Source: Glossina fuscipes
Lineage: Eukaryota > Arthropoda > Insecta > Diptera > Glossinidae
Length of the DNA stretch: 64,000 nucleotides
Assembly: GCF_014805625.2 (NCBI RefSeq)
Contig: NW_023998415.1
Span: forward strand, 47,809,695-47,873,694
Direction: 5' to 3'
The notes beneath the pieces are model-generated. The model did no database searches and was not told where the DNA came from. It saw only the letters and a list, made by a program, of their open reading frames with translations. Made by a program: the position numbers and the translations under genes. The number at the start of each line of letters is the position of its first letter. Position 1 is the stretch's first letter. This document shows positions 10,927 through 21,394 of this stretch, one piece after another.

Positions 10927-12399
10927 GTTTTTTTTTTTTGTTGAACTTTTGGCCCGTAGAGGAAACCTATTCCCAAAACTATTTATATGACATTTCTGGC
11001 CTAGGTAAGTATTAGTTAGGAAAATTAAAAAACAAAAAAAAAAAAAAAACAAAACAAAAAGCAATAAAAAAAAATCAATAGGTCACCAAAAGAAAGTATT
11101 GTATGCTGTTTACGGTTAGTTCTGTCCATCTGTTCTTTAGCTTGAAAATACTTCCTTTTATTTATATTTTGTGTGCTTTTGTAATCAGAGTAAAATGTTT
11201 AAATATCGGTAATATTGGTATTCTGGAACTTTTCTCTCTCTCTCTCCCTCTCTCTAATGAATTTTATAATCCTGAATGTAGTTCAAGCAAATAAATATTA
11301 GGATATATATATATATATATCTAATTGTTGCAGAAAGGTTAACGAACCTAATATATACTTAGATTTTGCGTAGTAGATACAAATGGAAATCGCCGACGAA
11401 AATCCATAATAAAATTTTATGGTATAAATAACTTCAGCCATGTTCACAGTTAAACAGACAAAACCGGCAAAATGACAAAATGAACAGACACGAAACGTAA
11501 AAAACAAGAAGGCAAATGACTAAAAGTAGGCAAGAGTTACGTGTTTAAACAAGAACTGAAATGTTGATAACACGGAAACAGGAATTTGTCATACGTTAAG
11601 CCATAAGCCTCACATTGCTAGCAAATGGCTGACAATATATGAACACTATGCCATATGTGATCAAATCGTAGTAGAAAGACAAATGGGAATCTAAAGCCGA
11701 TATCGAAACACAAACAAAAACTTTCTACATTTGTTTTTCTATCTCTCTCTCTCTACTTGTTTTTTTTTTTCCCCCATACTTCAAATCAGCTCCAGTTGGG
11801 CTTAAGATAGTATTGATTGTTAAAAAAAGAAGGGGAGAAAAAAGAAGAAGTAAGTAAAAAAAACGAAAACCCAACATAAATTTCAACAGGCATGACAGTT
11901 AAAATAACTCGGTCTGTGCATTAAACGTGTACGTGTGTTTGAATGTATGTATGAATGTGTGAACACAAATAATAAGTAAAAAAAAAAAAAAAAAAGAAAA
12001 AAAATACGCTTAGAATTGTGGCTGAGAAAATCGTAAAAGTAAAATTACATGAAGAACGTACGTAGATGTAATACGGAGATATGTATATGTATCTGTGTAT
12101 AGAAAACAAACTTACATAACAGCAAGTGTCACAATTCATTGGCATAGCGACAACAACAAACAGTAACAACAATAACATTGGAGACAACAATAACAGTAGC
12201 TAACATAGTTGAAATAGATTTGTAAACTCCTGCACTACGACTACAACTACTACTACTATTATTGCCACCACTACTATAACGCAAATGTCTGCTTAACTTA
12301 ACTGACTTTTATGTTAGCTTCAATATTTTCCTGTTTGTTAGTTTCTTCGCTCTATTCTGGACAACTAGATGATTTTTAGATATTTGTAGGCATGACTGT

Positions 12400-12445
<46 letters not shown>
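12400..12445. repeat. Compound (AC)n-(AT)n microsatellite
   Basis: AC units to about 12417 pass directly into AT units to 12445. Confidence 0.95.
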
Positions 12446-12448
<3 letters not shown>

Positions 12449-13290
12449 GTACGTGTATGTTCGAATTTTTGAAATGTGAATAAACTTGGAAATTGTCGCC
12501 TTCCTGATGACACAACACCTCGCTTGCGCAGAAAAAAAAAAAAAAGAAATGAGAAAAAAAATTAGATGCGGAAACCAATAAAGAGAAAACGAATTCTTCA
12601 GCGTTAACCGTCTTAGCAGCAGCAGTTGTTTGTCAACAATGTCTGCTGGCGAAAAAGATGGTTTTGATTTCCGCTGCCATAACAGAGAGTACCTTAAGCA
12701 AAATCTTCACATAATAATTCTGATTCTTTTACATCATCCCGACATATACATAAACAAGAGGCTAAGAATAAAGGTAATTTTATTTTAAATTTTTTTTTTT
12801 TTATTTTAGAAAAAATTAAAAAAAAAAAAAACAAAAAAAGTCAAACAAAAAACATCGAAAAAAGAGTGCATAACATTAAGGCATCTATTTACATGTTTAT
12901 GTAGATGCAAACACTCATGCATACAAACAAATTGTAGCTACACTTCAAAAATAATGAAACTAATTCTTTTCTCACGTTCGCATACTTGAACAAACAAAGG
13001 CCAATAATATCCTGTAACGAGAGGCTTTACTGGTATAATTTCAAATATAAAGTTGCTGCTGAACTTAACCTCAATTGTGACATAATTTTGCCAATACACA
13101 CCTATTGTTGCGTTATTGTTACCACATCTCGGAAGCATCAGGCATGAAACTTTAGTTTGCTAAACAACAATTCTTTTTGTTGCTATAATTGTACCATATC
13201 TACACTAAACGAGAAAAGCTTATGCTAATTTTGATATTGTGTTTGTAACATCTATAAAAGAGCAGCAAAAATTCTATTATATATATATAT

Positions 13291-13327
13291 AGTTGATCGG
13301 CCTACGGACAAAATAGGCCGATCAACT
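13291..13327. repeat. 14-bp perfect inverted repeat hairpin beside an AT tract
   Basis: agttgatcggccta (13291-13304) pairs without mismatch with taggccgatcaact (13314-13327) across a 9-base loop. It directly follows a short (AT)n tract. The GC-containing stem stands out from the AT-rich surroundings. It is short for an animal microRNA precursor. Confidence 0.9.
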
Positions 13328-13644
13328 CAACTACGTTTATTTTTTCGCTATTCCTCTGGCCCTTCTGACTGATGATTTGCTCCTTTCCGTTTTCAAGCGG
13401 TGGACAAATAAATACATATATATATAAATTGACTTTGCTACGCATACTTATGCGTGTAGACATAACACAACATATAGATGTACAATCTGTATGAATTAAG
13501 AAATCCACGATATAGAAGATCTATTAATATCTGATGGTTATGGTTGGCTATATAGTATCTTAAATTAAATTCAAAGTGTGTGTGTGTGTGTACCTTTTTT
13601 GCTGCGATTTTTATAATTTAATAAACAAGTAAACAAAAAAAAAA

Positions 13645-13668
13645 AGAGAAAAGAGAAAAGAGAAAAGA
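13645..13668. repeat. GAGAAAA heptanucleotide tandem repeat
   Basis: Three consecutive GAGAAAA units preceded by an A run. The same heptamer is tandemly repeated at 14385-14403. Confidence 0.85.
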
Positions 13669-13814
13669 ATAAAAAAATAAGACAGAAGAAGAGTCCTTAA
13701 TACCTGCGGTAGCAATGTTTTCTAACATTACAAATTACTATTCCTTATGTCGACGTTTTCACGTGTATTATTCATTTTTTTTTTTTCTTTTTCTTTTTTT
13801 TTTACAGAAGTTAA

Positions 13815-14174
13815 CAGATAATATCCTTTTCAAGTCCTGTCACAAAGCATTTCCTTAGCCTTAACGATGTTAGAAGCAACAGCAACAGCAACAGCAACAG
13901 CAACGACAATAATAAGTGCTGCAGTAAGAACATAAACATAATCCGGCAAACGTTATTACTATGCCACAACAATTTAATTCCATTGCTACTTCAGTTCTCG
14001 CATATCTTTAGCGTTAAAGTTTTAAATCTTTCCCTTTCTAGGTGTTCAAGTTTAGTTAGATTTCTTTCTTTTATATTTGATTTCATTTCATGGCTGCGCA
14101 TACATTTATGTAAACAAGACAAGAAGCAATACACAACGACAACTTTACTAACAACTTATGTAATTTTCAAGTGA
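13815..14174 (+). CDS. 119-codon stop-free frame with a Ser-Asn hexamer repeat, no start codon
   Basis: The plus strand is open from CAG at 13815 to TGA at 14172-14174, longer than nearly all other frames in the window. It contains no ATG. A good splice-acceptor sequence precedes it: a long pyrimidine tract ending TTTTACAG at 13807, with a second AG at 13816-13817 that would put the frame in register. Residues 21-32 are (Ser-Asn)6, encoded by six AGCAAC units at 13875-13910. The following part is Leu/Phe/Ser-rich and could be a chance frame through T-rich DNA, while Asn and Ser repeats are common in fly exons. No domain is recognised. Confidence 0.2.
   Translation, partial: QIISFSSPVTKHFLSLNDVRSNSNSNSNSNDNNKCCSKNINIIRQTLLLCHNNLIPLLLQFSHIFSVKVLNLSLSRCSSLVRFLSFIFDFISWLRIHLCKQDKKQYTTTTLLTTYVIFK
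13875..13910. repeat. (AGCAAC)6 hexanucleotide repeat
   Basis: Six perfect units. A period divisible by three leaves the overlapping frame open. Confidence 0.95.
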
Positions 14175-15460
14175 CAATGAACACCTCGTGCCGCTGACTG
14201 ACGTTCTGGAGACATCGCCCTCTTTTCTGTTTTTGCTTTATCATTGTTTCGGTCTATCTCGTTGCGACACTTTTGTGGCAACATTATTAAGGTTTCAACA
14301 TTCTATAATTCCAGGTACTGCTTATTGTTTGTTTGTTAAGACTTTAAACTTATGCAGCAAAAAAAAAAAAAAAAAAATAGAAAAGAGAAAAGAGAAAAGA
14401 GAGCAATGGAGTTTTGTGGTTTTGCAAAAATGCAAAAATAAATCAAAGTAGATAATAAAAAAAAAAGAAAAAAAAAAAATGAAATGAAATGAAATGAAAT
14501 GAGCACGAAGCAAAACCTTTAATAAATAACTTTGCAGAGTAATGCAAAAGTTTTTCGATTAAAAAGTATACATTTCTCTATTATTTGCTTAAGATGCTTT
14601 TTAGTTATTACGCAAGTTCAGGTGTTAATAAAACAAATGAAAAAAAAACACAAGGCGACAGTTAGAAGGGCTAAAAAATTTCCTAATGAAAGCTTTAGTT
14701 TGTTCATCAGACCTCCATCGATTTAAAATGTATTGATCTTGAATTATTTTCTAAGAAATCTTTCTCCACCACATTTTTTATCATTCTTTTCCAAAATGCA
14801 TAAAAATAACATAGAGGTTTACATTCTCGGACGACGATACAAAATTGAATATAGAGTGCCTTTCTTCAAATTGATAGCCGCTTGGATATTAAAGATTACA
14901 TTGTACTGAAAATTAATGTAGATTGACTTGTGTCTGATTGCAGCAAAATTAGTTAAAACAAAATTAGAAGAAAATTAGTTAGGCTTTACGCTAATTATAT
15001 AATCTTATCTAATCAGTATCAAAGGCAATTATGTGAGAAACGGATTCCTTTATATCCATTACAGGAAACATATTAAATTTCTCATAACTCTCTAATACTA
15101 ATGCAATGTACTAGTGTAAATATTAAACGAGTAGCGATCAATATAATTATTTTATATATATATATTTATTTATATATATAAGACAATTATCTACAAATGT
15201 AGTCATCAACAACTATAGCATATTTTTGGGTTTCTCGTTGTGTTCCCTCACATGCTCAATTTTCGGTGCTTGTGAAAGAGTGATTCACACGATTTCCACT
15301 TGCCTGACTACAATATAATTTCTAATTTTCTATCAAACAGACACGTTGTGCATAACGGTATTGTGTTGTTGCAGTAACCATATAATATTGAGGATCCCGA
15401 ATATATCTCTCTGTAGGTAAAATTCATTATTCTGACACAGACTGCATTGCGGATTTATTT
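14175..15460. other. Noncoding stretch
   Basis: Contains the second GAGAAAA tandem (14385-14403), a GAAAT pentamer array (14481-14500), long A runs and a TA tract near 15155-15180. No gene recognised. Confidence 0.55.
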
Positions 15461-15468
15461 AAGAAATT

Positions 15469-15819
15469 TCAAAGGCGGATAATTGAGTCTCCGCGAATAG
15501 CTACGACACCCATTGTTGAGGGCGTTTTTAATATCTGCAATAAATTTTGGCGTCGCCGTTCGACGTACAAAACTTGAGAGGGACGCGACAAGAAGATATG
15601 GTTTTTCGCATATAGGACAACTTTCGTTCCACTTGAAAAAATTTTGATTAAATCCGAATATGTAGTCAGGGCCGAAGAGGAGAAATGAAATTTTTGGCGC
15701 TTTAGTTCAACCGTCCGAAACAATCTATTTCGCAAACAATGTACAAGGAAGAAAGCGCACGCCTTATCTTTTTGAACGTGGGTCATTAAAAAGTTACTCG
15801 GCAGTCTCAATACGCACAA
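15469..15819 (-). CDS. Minus-strand open frame ending in an Sm2-like motif
   Basis: A 116-codon frame in a GC-richer patch. Its last 14 residues, MGVVAIRGDSIIRL (15472-15513), resemble the Sm2 motif of Sm/LSm RNA-binding proteins, where SmG has IGMVVIRGNSI and similar. I count 9 of 14 identical or family-typical positions. Nothing upstream in this or other frames gives the Sm1 motif, and the frame stops directly after the motif, so the short C-terminal tail of SmG is missing. A cag at 15535-15537 (minus sense TTTATTGCAG) could act as a splice acceptor before this segment, and AATAAA follows the stop closely. It may be a terminal exon, a processed-gene relic or chance; chance is quite possible for so short a match. 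Confidence 0.2.
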   Translation of the reverse strand: MCVLRLPSNFLMTHVQKDKACAFFLVHCLRNRLFRTVELKRQKFHFSSSALTTYSDLIKIFSSGTKVVLYAKNHIFLSRPSQVLYVERRRQNLLQILKTPSTMGVVAIRGDSIIRL

Positions 15820-15839
15820 AACTGCCAGACAGCATCTTT

Positions 15840-16450
15840 ATAATGTAAGTCTCCTGCAAATATTGGTGTTAGGAAGAATCGTCGTTTGTACTTTAAAAAC
15901 TTTCAAATTAAAAGCTCAGAGCTTAGAGCCAAAGTATTATTTCTTAAAACATTGCCGTTGAACAATTAAAAGGCATTGAAATCTATTTTTATAAACATCA
16001 CGACGTAAATAAAATCGGCGAGTCACTTTACCCGGCTCCGTTGGGACATACGCCTCTTCGACTTTTCCTTATTAATATGTTTTAAGACTCAGAGCCTGTA
16101 GTTGAACGATTGTTGAGACTTGCATTTTCTCTACTCTCTTCTTAATAAAAATTAATAGACACAACAGCTACGAAACAATCTACAAAAATTGAATTATTCT
16201 CGCAAAGAATCGAAACAAAATTTTCCATCATCGATGCATTTATACTTTAATAAACAACTTAAGATAATTTCTTAGCGTAGTTTTATTGACTATCAAAAAT
16301 TAATTTCAAGCTTAAGAAGGTTTCTTGCTACGACTCTATGTTCTGCTTAATAAAAAAAAAAAAAACAAAAAACAAAAAACAAAAACAGTAACCCATAACT
16401 ACGTGTTACGTAAAGAACTTTCCCTTTAACTCATAGTTTTTTATTTTACT
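15840..16450. other. Noncoding stretch
   Basis: AT-rich sequence with a repeated (A)nC tract at 16350-16385. No gene recognised. Confidence 0.55.
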
Positions 16451-16454
16451 TTCT

Positions 16455-17280
16455 TATACCTATCACCCAAGGATGTCGGGTATAGTAATTTTCTTAAAAC
16501 GTTTGCAACGCCTAGCAGAAAACTTCAGAAACCACGCAATGTGTATACATTCTTGATCAGCATCAAATTTTAAATGGATTTAAGCATGTACGTCTGTCCG
16601 TCTGTCCGTCTATGTATCATTTGAGAACATTCTCCTGGCCGCAAAAATAAAGCTATCGACTTGAAGTTTTTCGGAAACATTGGAATTTCTTGCACGCAGC
16701 TTTGTATCGAAAATGGCCCAAATTAGGTAAGGGATATGCCTACAGTACTACGTGAAGTCAGAACAACTCTGTCTTTCAAAAGGAATAAAAAATTGTTTTT
16801 TTCATCATTACTCATAAACCAGAGCAGATAAATATACAATATAATAAACACATATTCTTTGGGCGATGCTATAACATCTGTAGAAAAATTGGAAAAAGTG
16901 ACCACGCCTATCCAATATTTATATTGTAACAAAGTTGAACTTATTTTTAATATCTTCATTATGCATAGAAACGTGCTGCAAGAACACCATAAAGTATATA
17001 AATTCTCGGGCAGTTTCAAATTCGGAATGCACCTAAGCGTGTCCGTCTGCGCGTCTGCGCGTCTGCCCATCCGTATGTTTGCGCAAATTTTGTAGGATTT
17101 GTGGTAAACTTTCTCCCGTTGGTGAAAATGAGGAAATCGCCTACAAATTTGCAAAAGTGGAAGTGACCTTAACTTATCAAAGAACTCGATATTGTAAAGT
17201 ATGAAGATTTAGTTCTTTTCCTTTTCCTTCTCCTTTTTTTTGGTTTTTTTTTATTTTAGGATACCGTTGACGTGTATAAA
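16455..17280 (+). mobile_element. Dipteran dispersed repeat with (GTCY)n motifs, two diverged units
   Basis: The block opens with tatacctatcacccaagg and gggtatagtaattttctt. A core then reads gtatacattcttgatcagc, followed by a GTCY array (gtctgtccgtctgtccgtc, near 16590-16611). This order is well known from repeats scattered through Drosophila and tephritid genomes, including mini-me-like elements and their relatives. A second, more diverged unit has ataaagtatataaattct near 16990, then gtccgtctgcgcgtctgc at 17041-17058. Segments between the units, such as aatggcccaaat, also fit such repeats. The 143-codon minus-strand frame at 16723-17154 falls inside and is a by-product. The exact class cannot be fixed by eye, and no transposase is visible. 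Confidence 0.6.
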
Positions 17281-17443
17281 AGATTCGACCACGACTTACT
17301 TGTTTTTTTCGTTCACATTTTTTTTACACTGCTTATGACAGTATTACTTGTGTAATTAAAAATCTTCGCACATAATACAAACACATTCACGTTCAGACAA
17401 TTCTCACGCGTTCCTACTTTACTTAAAGTGACGCACTGTAAAC

Positions 17444-17446
<3 letters not shown>

Positions 17447-17475
<29 letters not shown>
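17447..17475. repeat. (TA)n microsatellite
   Basis: 29 bp of pure TA units. Confidence 0.95.
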
Positions 17476-17478
<3 letters not shown>

Positions 17479-17846
17479 AGCAGTAAAACAATTTCATAAT
17501 ATAAGATAAAATAACATAACGGCCTTCTCTTCTGCGAAATATTATGCGTATATGCAACACATTCTCAGAAACTTTAGCAAAATGCAAGCATCAAGCAACA
17601 GCTTGAGCACAATATGCAGTAACAATAACAGTAGCAGTAGTGATAGCGGCAGCAGAAGCCCAAGCAGCATCAACAGTTCAAGTAACGTTTGTATATAACA
17701 TCCAACGTACACCGATATAAAAACTATAATTTCAATGTACGTATATAAAATTGTTGGCACAGAAAACAAAAGCAGAACATGTTACAATGCTGCTCGCTAC
17801 TTCTACAACAATATATCAGATTTTTACATGCATGTAGAAGAAAATG

Positions 17847-17864
17847 TATATATATATATATATC

Positions 17865-17891
<27 letters not shown>
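17847..17891. repeat. Compound (TA)n-(TG)n microsatellite
   Basis: TA units to 17863, one C, then TG units to 17891, followed by an A run. Confidence 0.95.
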
Positions 17892-17895
<4 letters not shown>

Positions 17896-18454
17896 AAATT
17901 AAAAAAAAAAAAAAAAAAAAGAAAAGTTCCTTTTTATTATAAAGCATACAAGAAAATTTTTTATACATTTCTAGGGCAACATCTATGTGGTCACTCTGTA
18001 CATATCAACATGTTTATTGTTATTTAATATAAAATCTATAAATATTATATATGTATATATTTTTTTATACATAATTCTTCTGGGAATCATTGTATCAGAT
18101 GTTTTGAAGACAAAATTTAAACCACTTGGAAATTAAGTAATAAAATGGATAAGATTTGTGATAATCTTGTGAAATCTTTTTTAAACTTCGACGCAAACCT
18201 TAACTCAAGTAATATTATTGTTCAGTTTTATAAGAAATAAACAATTTTGGCTGACATCGTCTGGCCAAAGAACAACTAATTAACGATTCTACAAAATAGT
18301 CACGCATTTATATTATTTAAGCATATAGTAAACGATATTATATTTATATGTGGACATGTTGAGGTATTGTTGTAATCATTAATTATATCGTCTAATGAAA
18401 AGTGAATATCGGTTGTCTATATATTTTGGCAGTGAATAAAATCAAATAAGAAAA

Positions 18455-18700
18455 TTGTATTCGCCTCGGGCCGAATCGCGCATACTCACCACCGTTAAAT
18501 CTTTGGTGGCGCATTCTTTTATTTCTTATCATCAAACAGTGAATAGGATCAAATTCCTCGTTCACCTTTTACTTCACTATAAAAATGTCGTGACGTCGGC
18601 CATAATTTCACATGATACCCTGCAAGCCCTTTTATTCGATATCCATATCGCTGGTATTTGGTAAGAAAAAATTAAGCCACTATGTCGTGACGTCCACCAT
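18455..18700. other. GC-richer block with a repeated CGTGACGTC motif
   Basis: A stop-free plus-strand frame of 69 codons begins at TTG (18455) and ends at TAA by a GTAAG sequence at 18661. The block carries tgtcgtgacgtc twice, at 18586-18597 and 18683-18694. The core TGACGTC is close to the CREB/ATF site. I cannot say whether this is regulatory DNA, a relic of a mobile element or an exon scrap. Confidence 0.3.
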
Positions 18701-21363
18701 ATTTATATTTTTTTTAGAATGAAGGCATTTCTAGCCAGATAATACATCTTCATTTGAGGAATGTGCAAAGTTTCTTTGTTAAACATTCTGACTTGTTTGC
18801 CTTAATGATTAATAATAAAGCATTCGAAAAATTGAAAATAAGAAAATTTACACACTTGCCCACTTTATGTGGGTAGAAAATTTCCGCCTTTTATCTTTCA
18901 TAATTTTTGAGGGATGAGCAAAAGTCCACAGGTTTGTGCTGTGCCCGATTTCGCTCATTTTCTATACAACGCTGAACTTTCAATGTTCTAATCAAATTTA
19001 AAGATGTTATCTTGACTCTTGCAATCAGGAGAGTGTCAATATCACATACCACCCACAAACGGGCAGACTTGGCTTCATGCTGATCAAAAACTTAATAGGA
19101 TCTCTGAAGCTTGCTTTCGAGGATGTTACAGCGTTACGACATGATGAATGTATCCTCCATCCTTCGGTGATGGGTATAAAAAAAAAGGATTTAATGTTAA
19201 AAGTTTCCTTATAAAGTAGTATAAAACTGATGTGAAGAGATAAACTGCCTGAAGCAAATCGCTGTAGAATATTTTTATAAAGGTTCTACACTTTCTCTAC
19301 CGTTTTTTCTAATTTCTTATCACCTTCATAGAGACTTTAACCATGTCTATATATTTGTCAATTTTTTTTTTCCTTTTTTTTTTTTTTTTTATAAAAGAAA
19401 AACTTGTTTTTTGTATTGCTTGTAGTTCCTACAACAATGCAATGAAGCAATGAAGCCTTTAGTGAACAGGTTGGTTGGTATCATGGACTTATTATAAATG
19501 ATTGTTGAAGTGTCGTTGCGCTAATTTGAAATTTGCAAAAGCAAGATGTACACAAACTATGGCAATAGTAAGCGAAAGTGTTACCTCGGTAGCGAAGAAT
19601 TTGTATGACTTATATTTTAGAGTATAAAGAGTCAGATATCACACTCAGAATTGCAGTATTGGAAACGAAATTCAATGGCGATAGATAGCATTGAATATTT
19701 CTTGTTCTTATGTACTAGAAATGTAAGCATTGTAAGCGGCTTATGCTTTGTTGCTGGTATGTTAACGGCCTAACGTCTTGTCTCTTAATGCTGCATATTT
19801 AAAACTATGTCAACTCGGTCTTCTCTTTTCAACTAGGACGAATAGTCAAGATCGAAAGCACACAGTTAAATACATGCAATTATCCTATGCACGAAACTAT
19901 TAAAAGCGAATACAAACATTGATCCATAATCTATCTCATCTAAGACAAACGGGTAAATTCTAACCGCTGTTACAGTTTTCATTCACATCTAGATAACACA
20001 TTAGGCACATGTCTTCAGCTGATGGCGCCGTTGTTCCGTCTCTCACCCGTATTTCCCGAAATAATTTCTTCCAACAACAACAAGGAGTGAGTATCAACGT
20101 TCAAAAAATCCAATTTTTCCAATAAAATTATTGTCATCTTCTTAAGCCTATCAGTAGGTTAAGTCTTCTCTAGGTTTATATTATGGAAAAATGTCAAAAA
20201 AAGAAAACATATTTTTATATATATGAATTTTTCACAAAATTAATTGTTCCGTTAAGGAAGTAATTAGGTCTAAAAAGGGTCATGCGAGTCGTATACAAAG
20301 ACCAGTGCAACTGCTTAAATAAACAAACACATTTTCTACATTGAACGCATTGAAAGCTAAGTGTCATGCTTTTTATTTCTTTAGAAAATCCATCATGAAG
20401 GTACCTTTAAAAGTATGTGTTGCACATAGTTTTACATTATTTAAATTACCCCCAATTAACTTTTCCAATTTCACTTAATATGTTTAAGTATAGTTTACCG
20501 TCAAATTAACGCGGTTTTATATATATATATATACTTATAAATATACATATACATATACATATACATAAATAAATGTATGTTAGAGCGCACATTTCATCAG
20601 TAAAGCTCTTACCGAACGAGTGAATAGTTTAAGCGAACATTCGGTGTATAAAGTTTAATTAAGTTGCAAAATAAAAATCATTGGTATACATGTTTTGCTT
20701 AATAATGACTTTGAATGGCAACGTCAGCGCAAACAGCTACTCATGTAGTTAGTTTTAATAGTACCGTTATTTACAATTTACTGCAATATAAATAAATGCC
20801 AGGCGGATGCAAGGGATGTTTTCTAATGCTATTATTCCTGATTTTAACAGTTTCGCTCTATCTGCTCGCTTGTACTCGAATTCCCAAAATGGCGATATAG
20901 CAAAACTAAAACTTTAAAATGAAATTTGACCAAAAAAATCTAAGAAACAGAAAACTAACGAAAAGAAACACCAAAAAGGAATTTTCTTTTCTTCTTCTTG
21001 TTTTTCATTTTTCTCAAATTCTTTTTTTTTCTCTCTCTCTCTCTCTCTTTTTTTTTGTTTCTGAGAAACTTGCAGCAGAAAATTTCTTTGAAAACAGTGC
21101 ATGTAGAGTAGTTTGAGTGATGCAGTATATAGTTGTAAAGAATTTTTTTTCCTTCATTTTTTTTTTGTTTTTTTTTTTTTCTTCTTTTCTTTGTTATATT
21201 TTTCACTTGGTACGTGTGCATTAATTTTCCCAAAATACAAAAGTTTTCATTTTGTGCTATTTTGTTTTTTATTGCTTGTATTGTTTCATTTCTTGTACGC
21301 TATTCTTTTTCGCTATGGTATATGAAAGTTTAGCATTTTGCTTTTTTTTTTGTATTATTATTG

Positions 21364-21394
<31 letters not shown>

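Larger units (their letters stand above)
10240..13260. other. Noncoding stretch with inverted repeat and microsatellites
   Basis: Apart from the listed inverted repeat and the TTTA and CA/TA arrays this stretch shows A/T runs, a short CT tract (11235-11256) and a short TA tract (11300-11321). The small frames here begin at non-ATG codons or consist of low-complexity residues. Confidence 0.55.
17280..18450. other. Noncoding stretch with TA and TG microsatellites
   Basis: Holds the listed TA and TA/TG arrays, an AGC/AGT-rich patch around 17600-17680 and A runs. No gene recognised. Confidence 0.55.

Noticed and set aside
13291..13327. MicroRNA precursor
   Set aside because: The stem is only 14 bp, too short for an animal precursor, and the flanks do not extend the pairing.
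16723..17154. 143-codon minus-strand frame as a gene
   Set aside because: It lies inside the GTCY-type dispersed repeat, and its translation is explained by that repeat.
20914..21325. Five overlapping frames on both strands as small proteins
   Set aside because: They are produced by long pyrimidine tracts and have low-complexity Phe/Leu or Lys/Arg/Glu composition.
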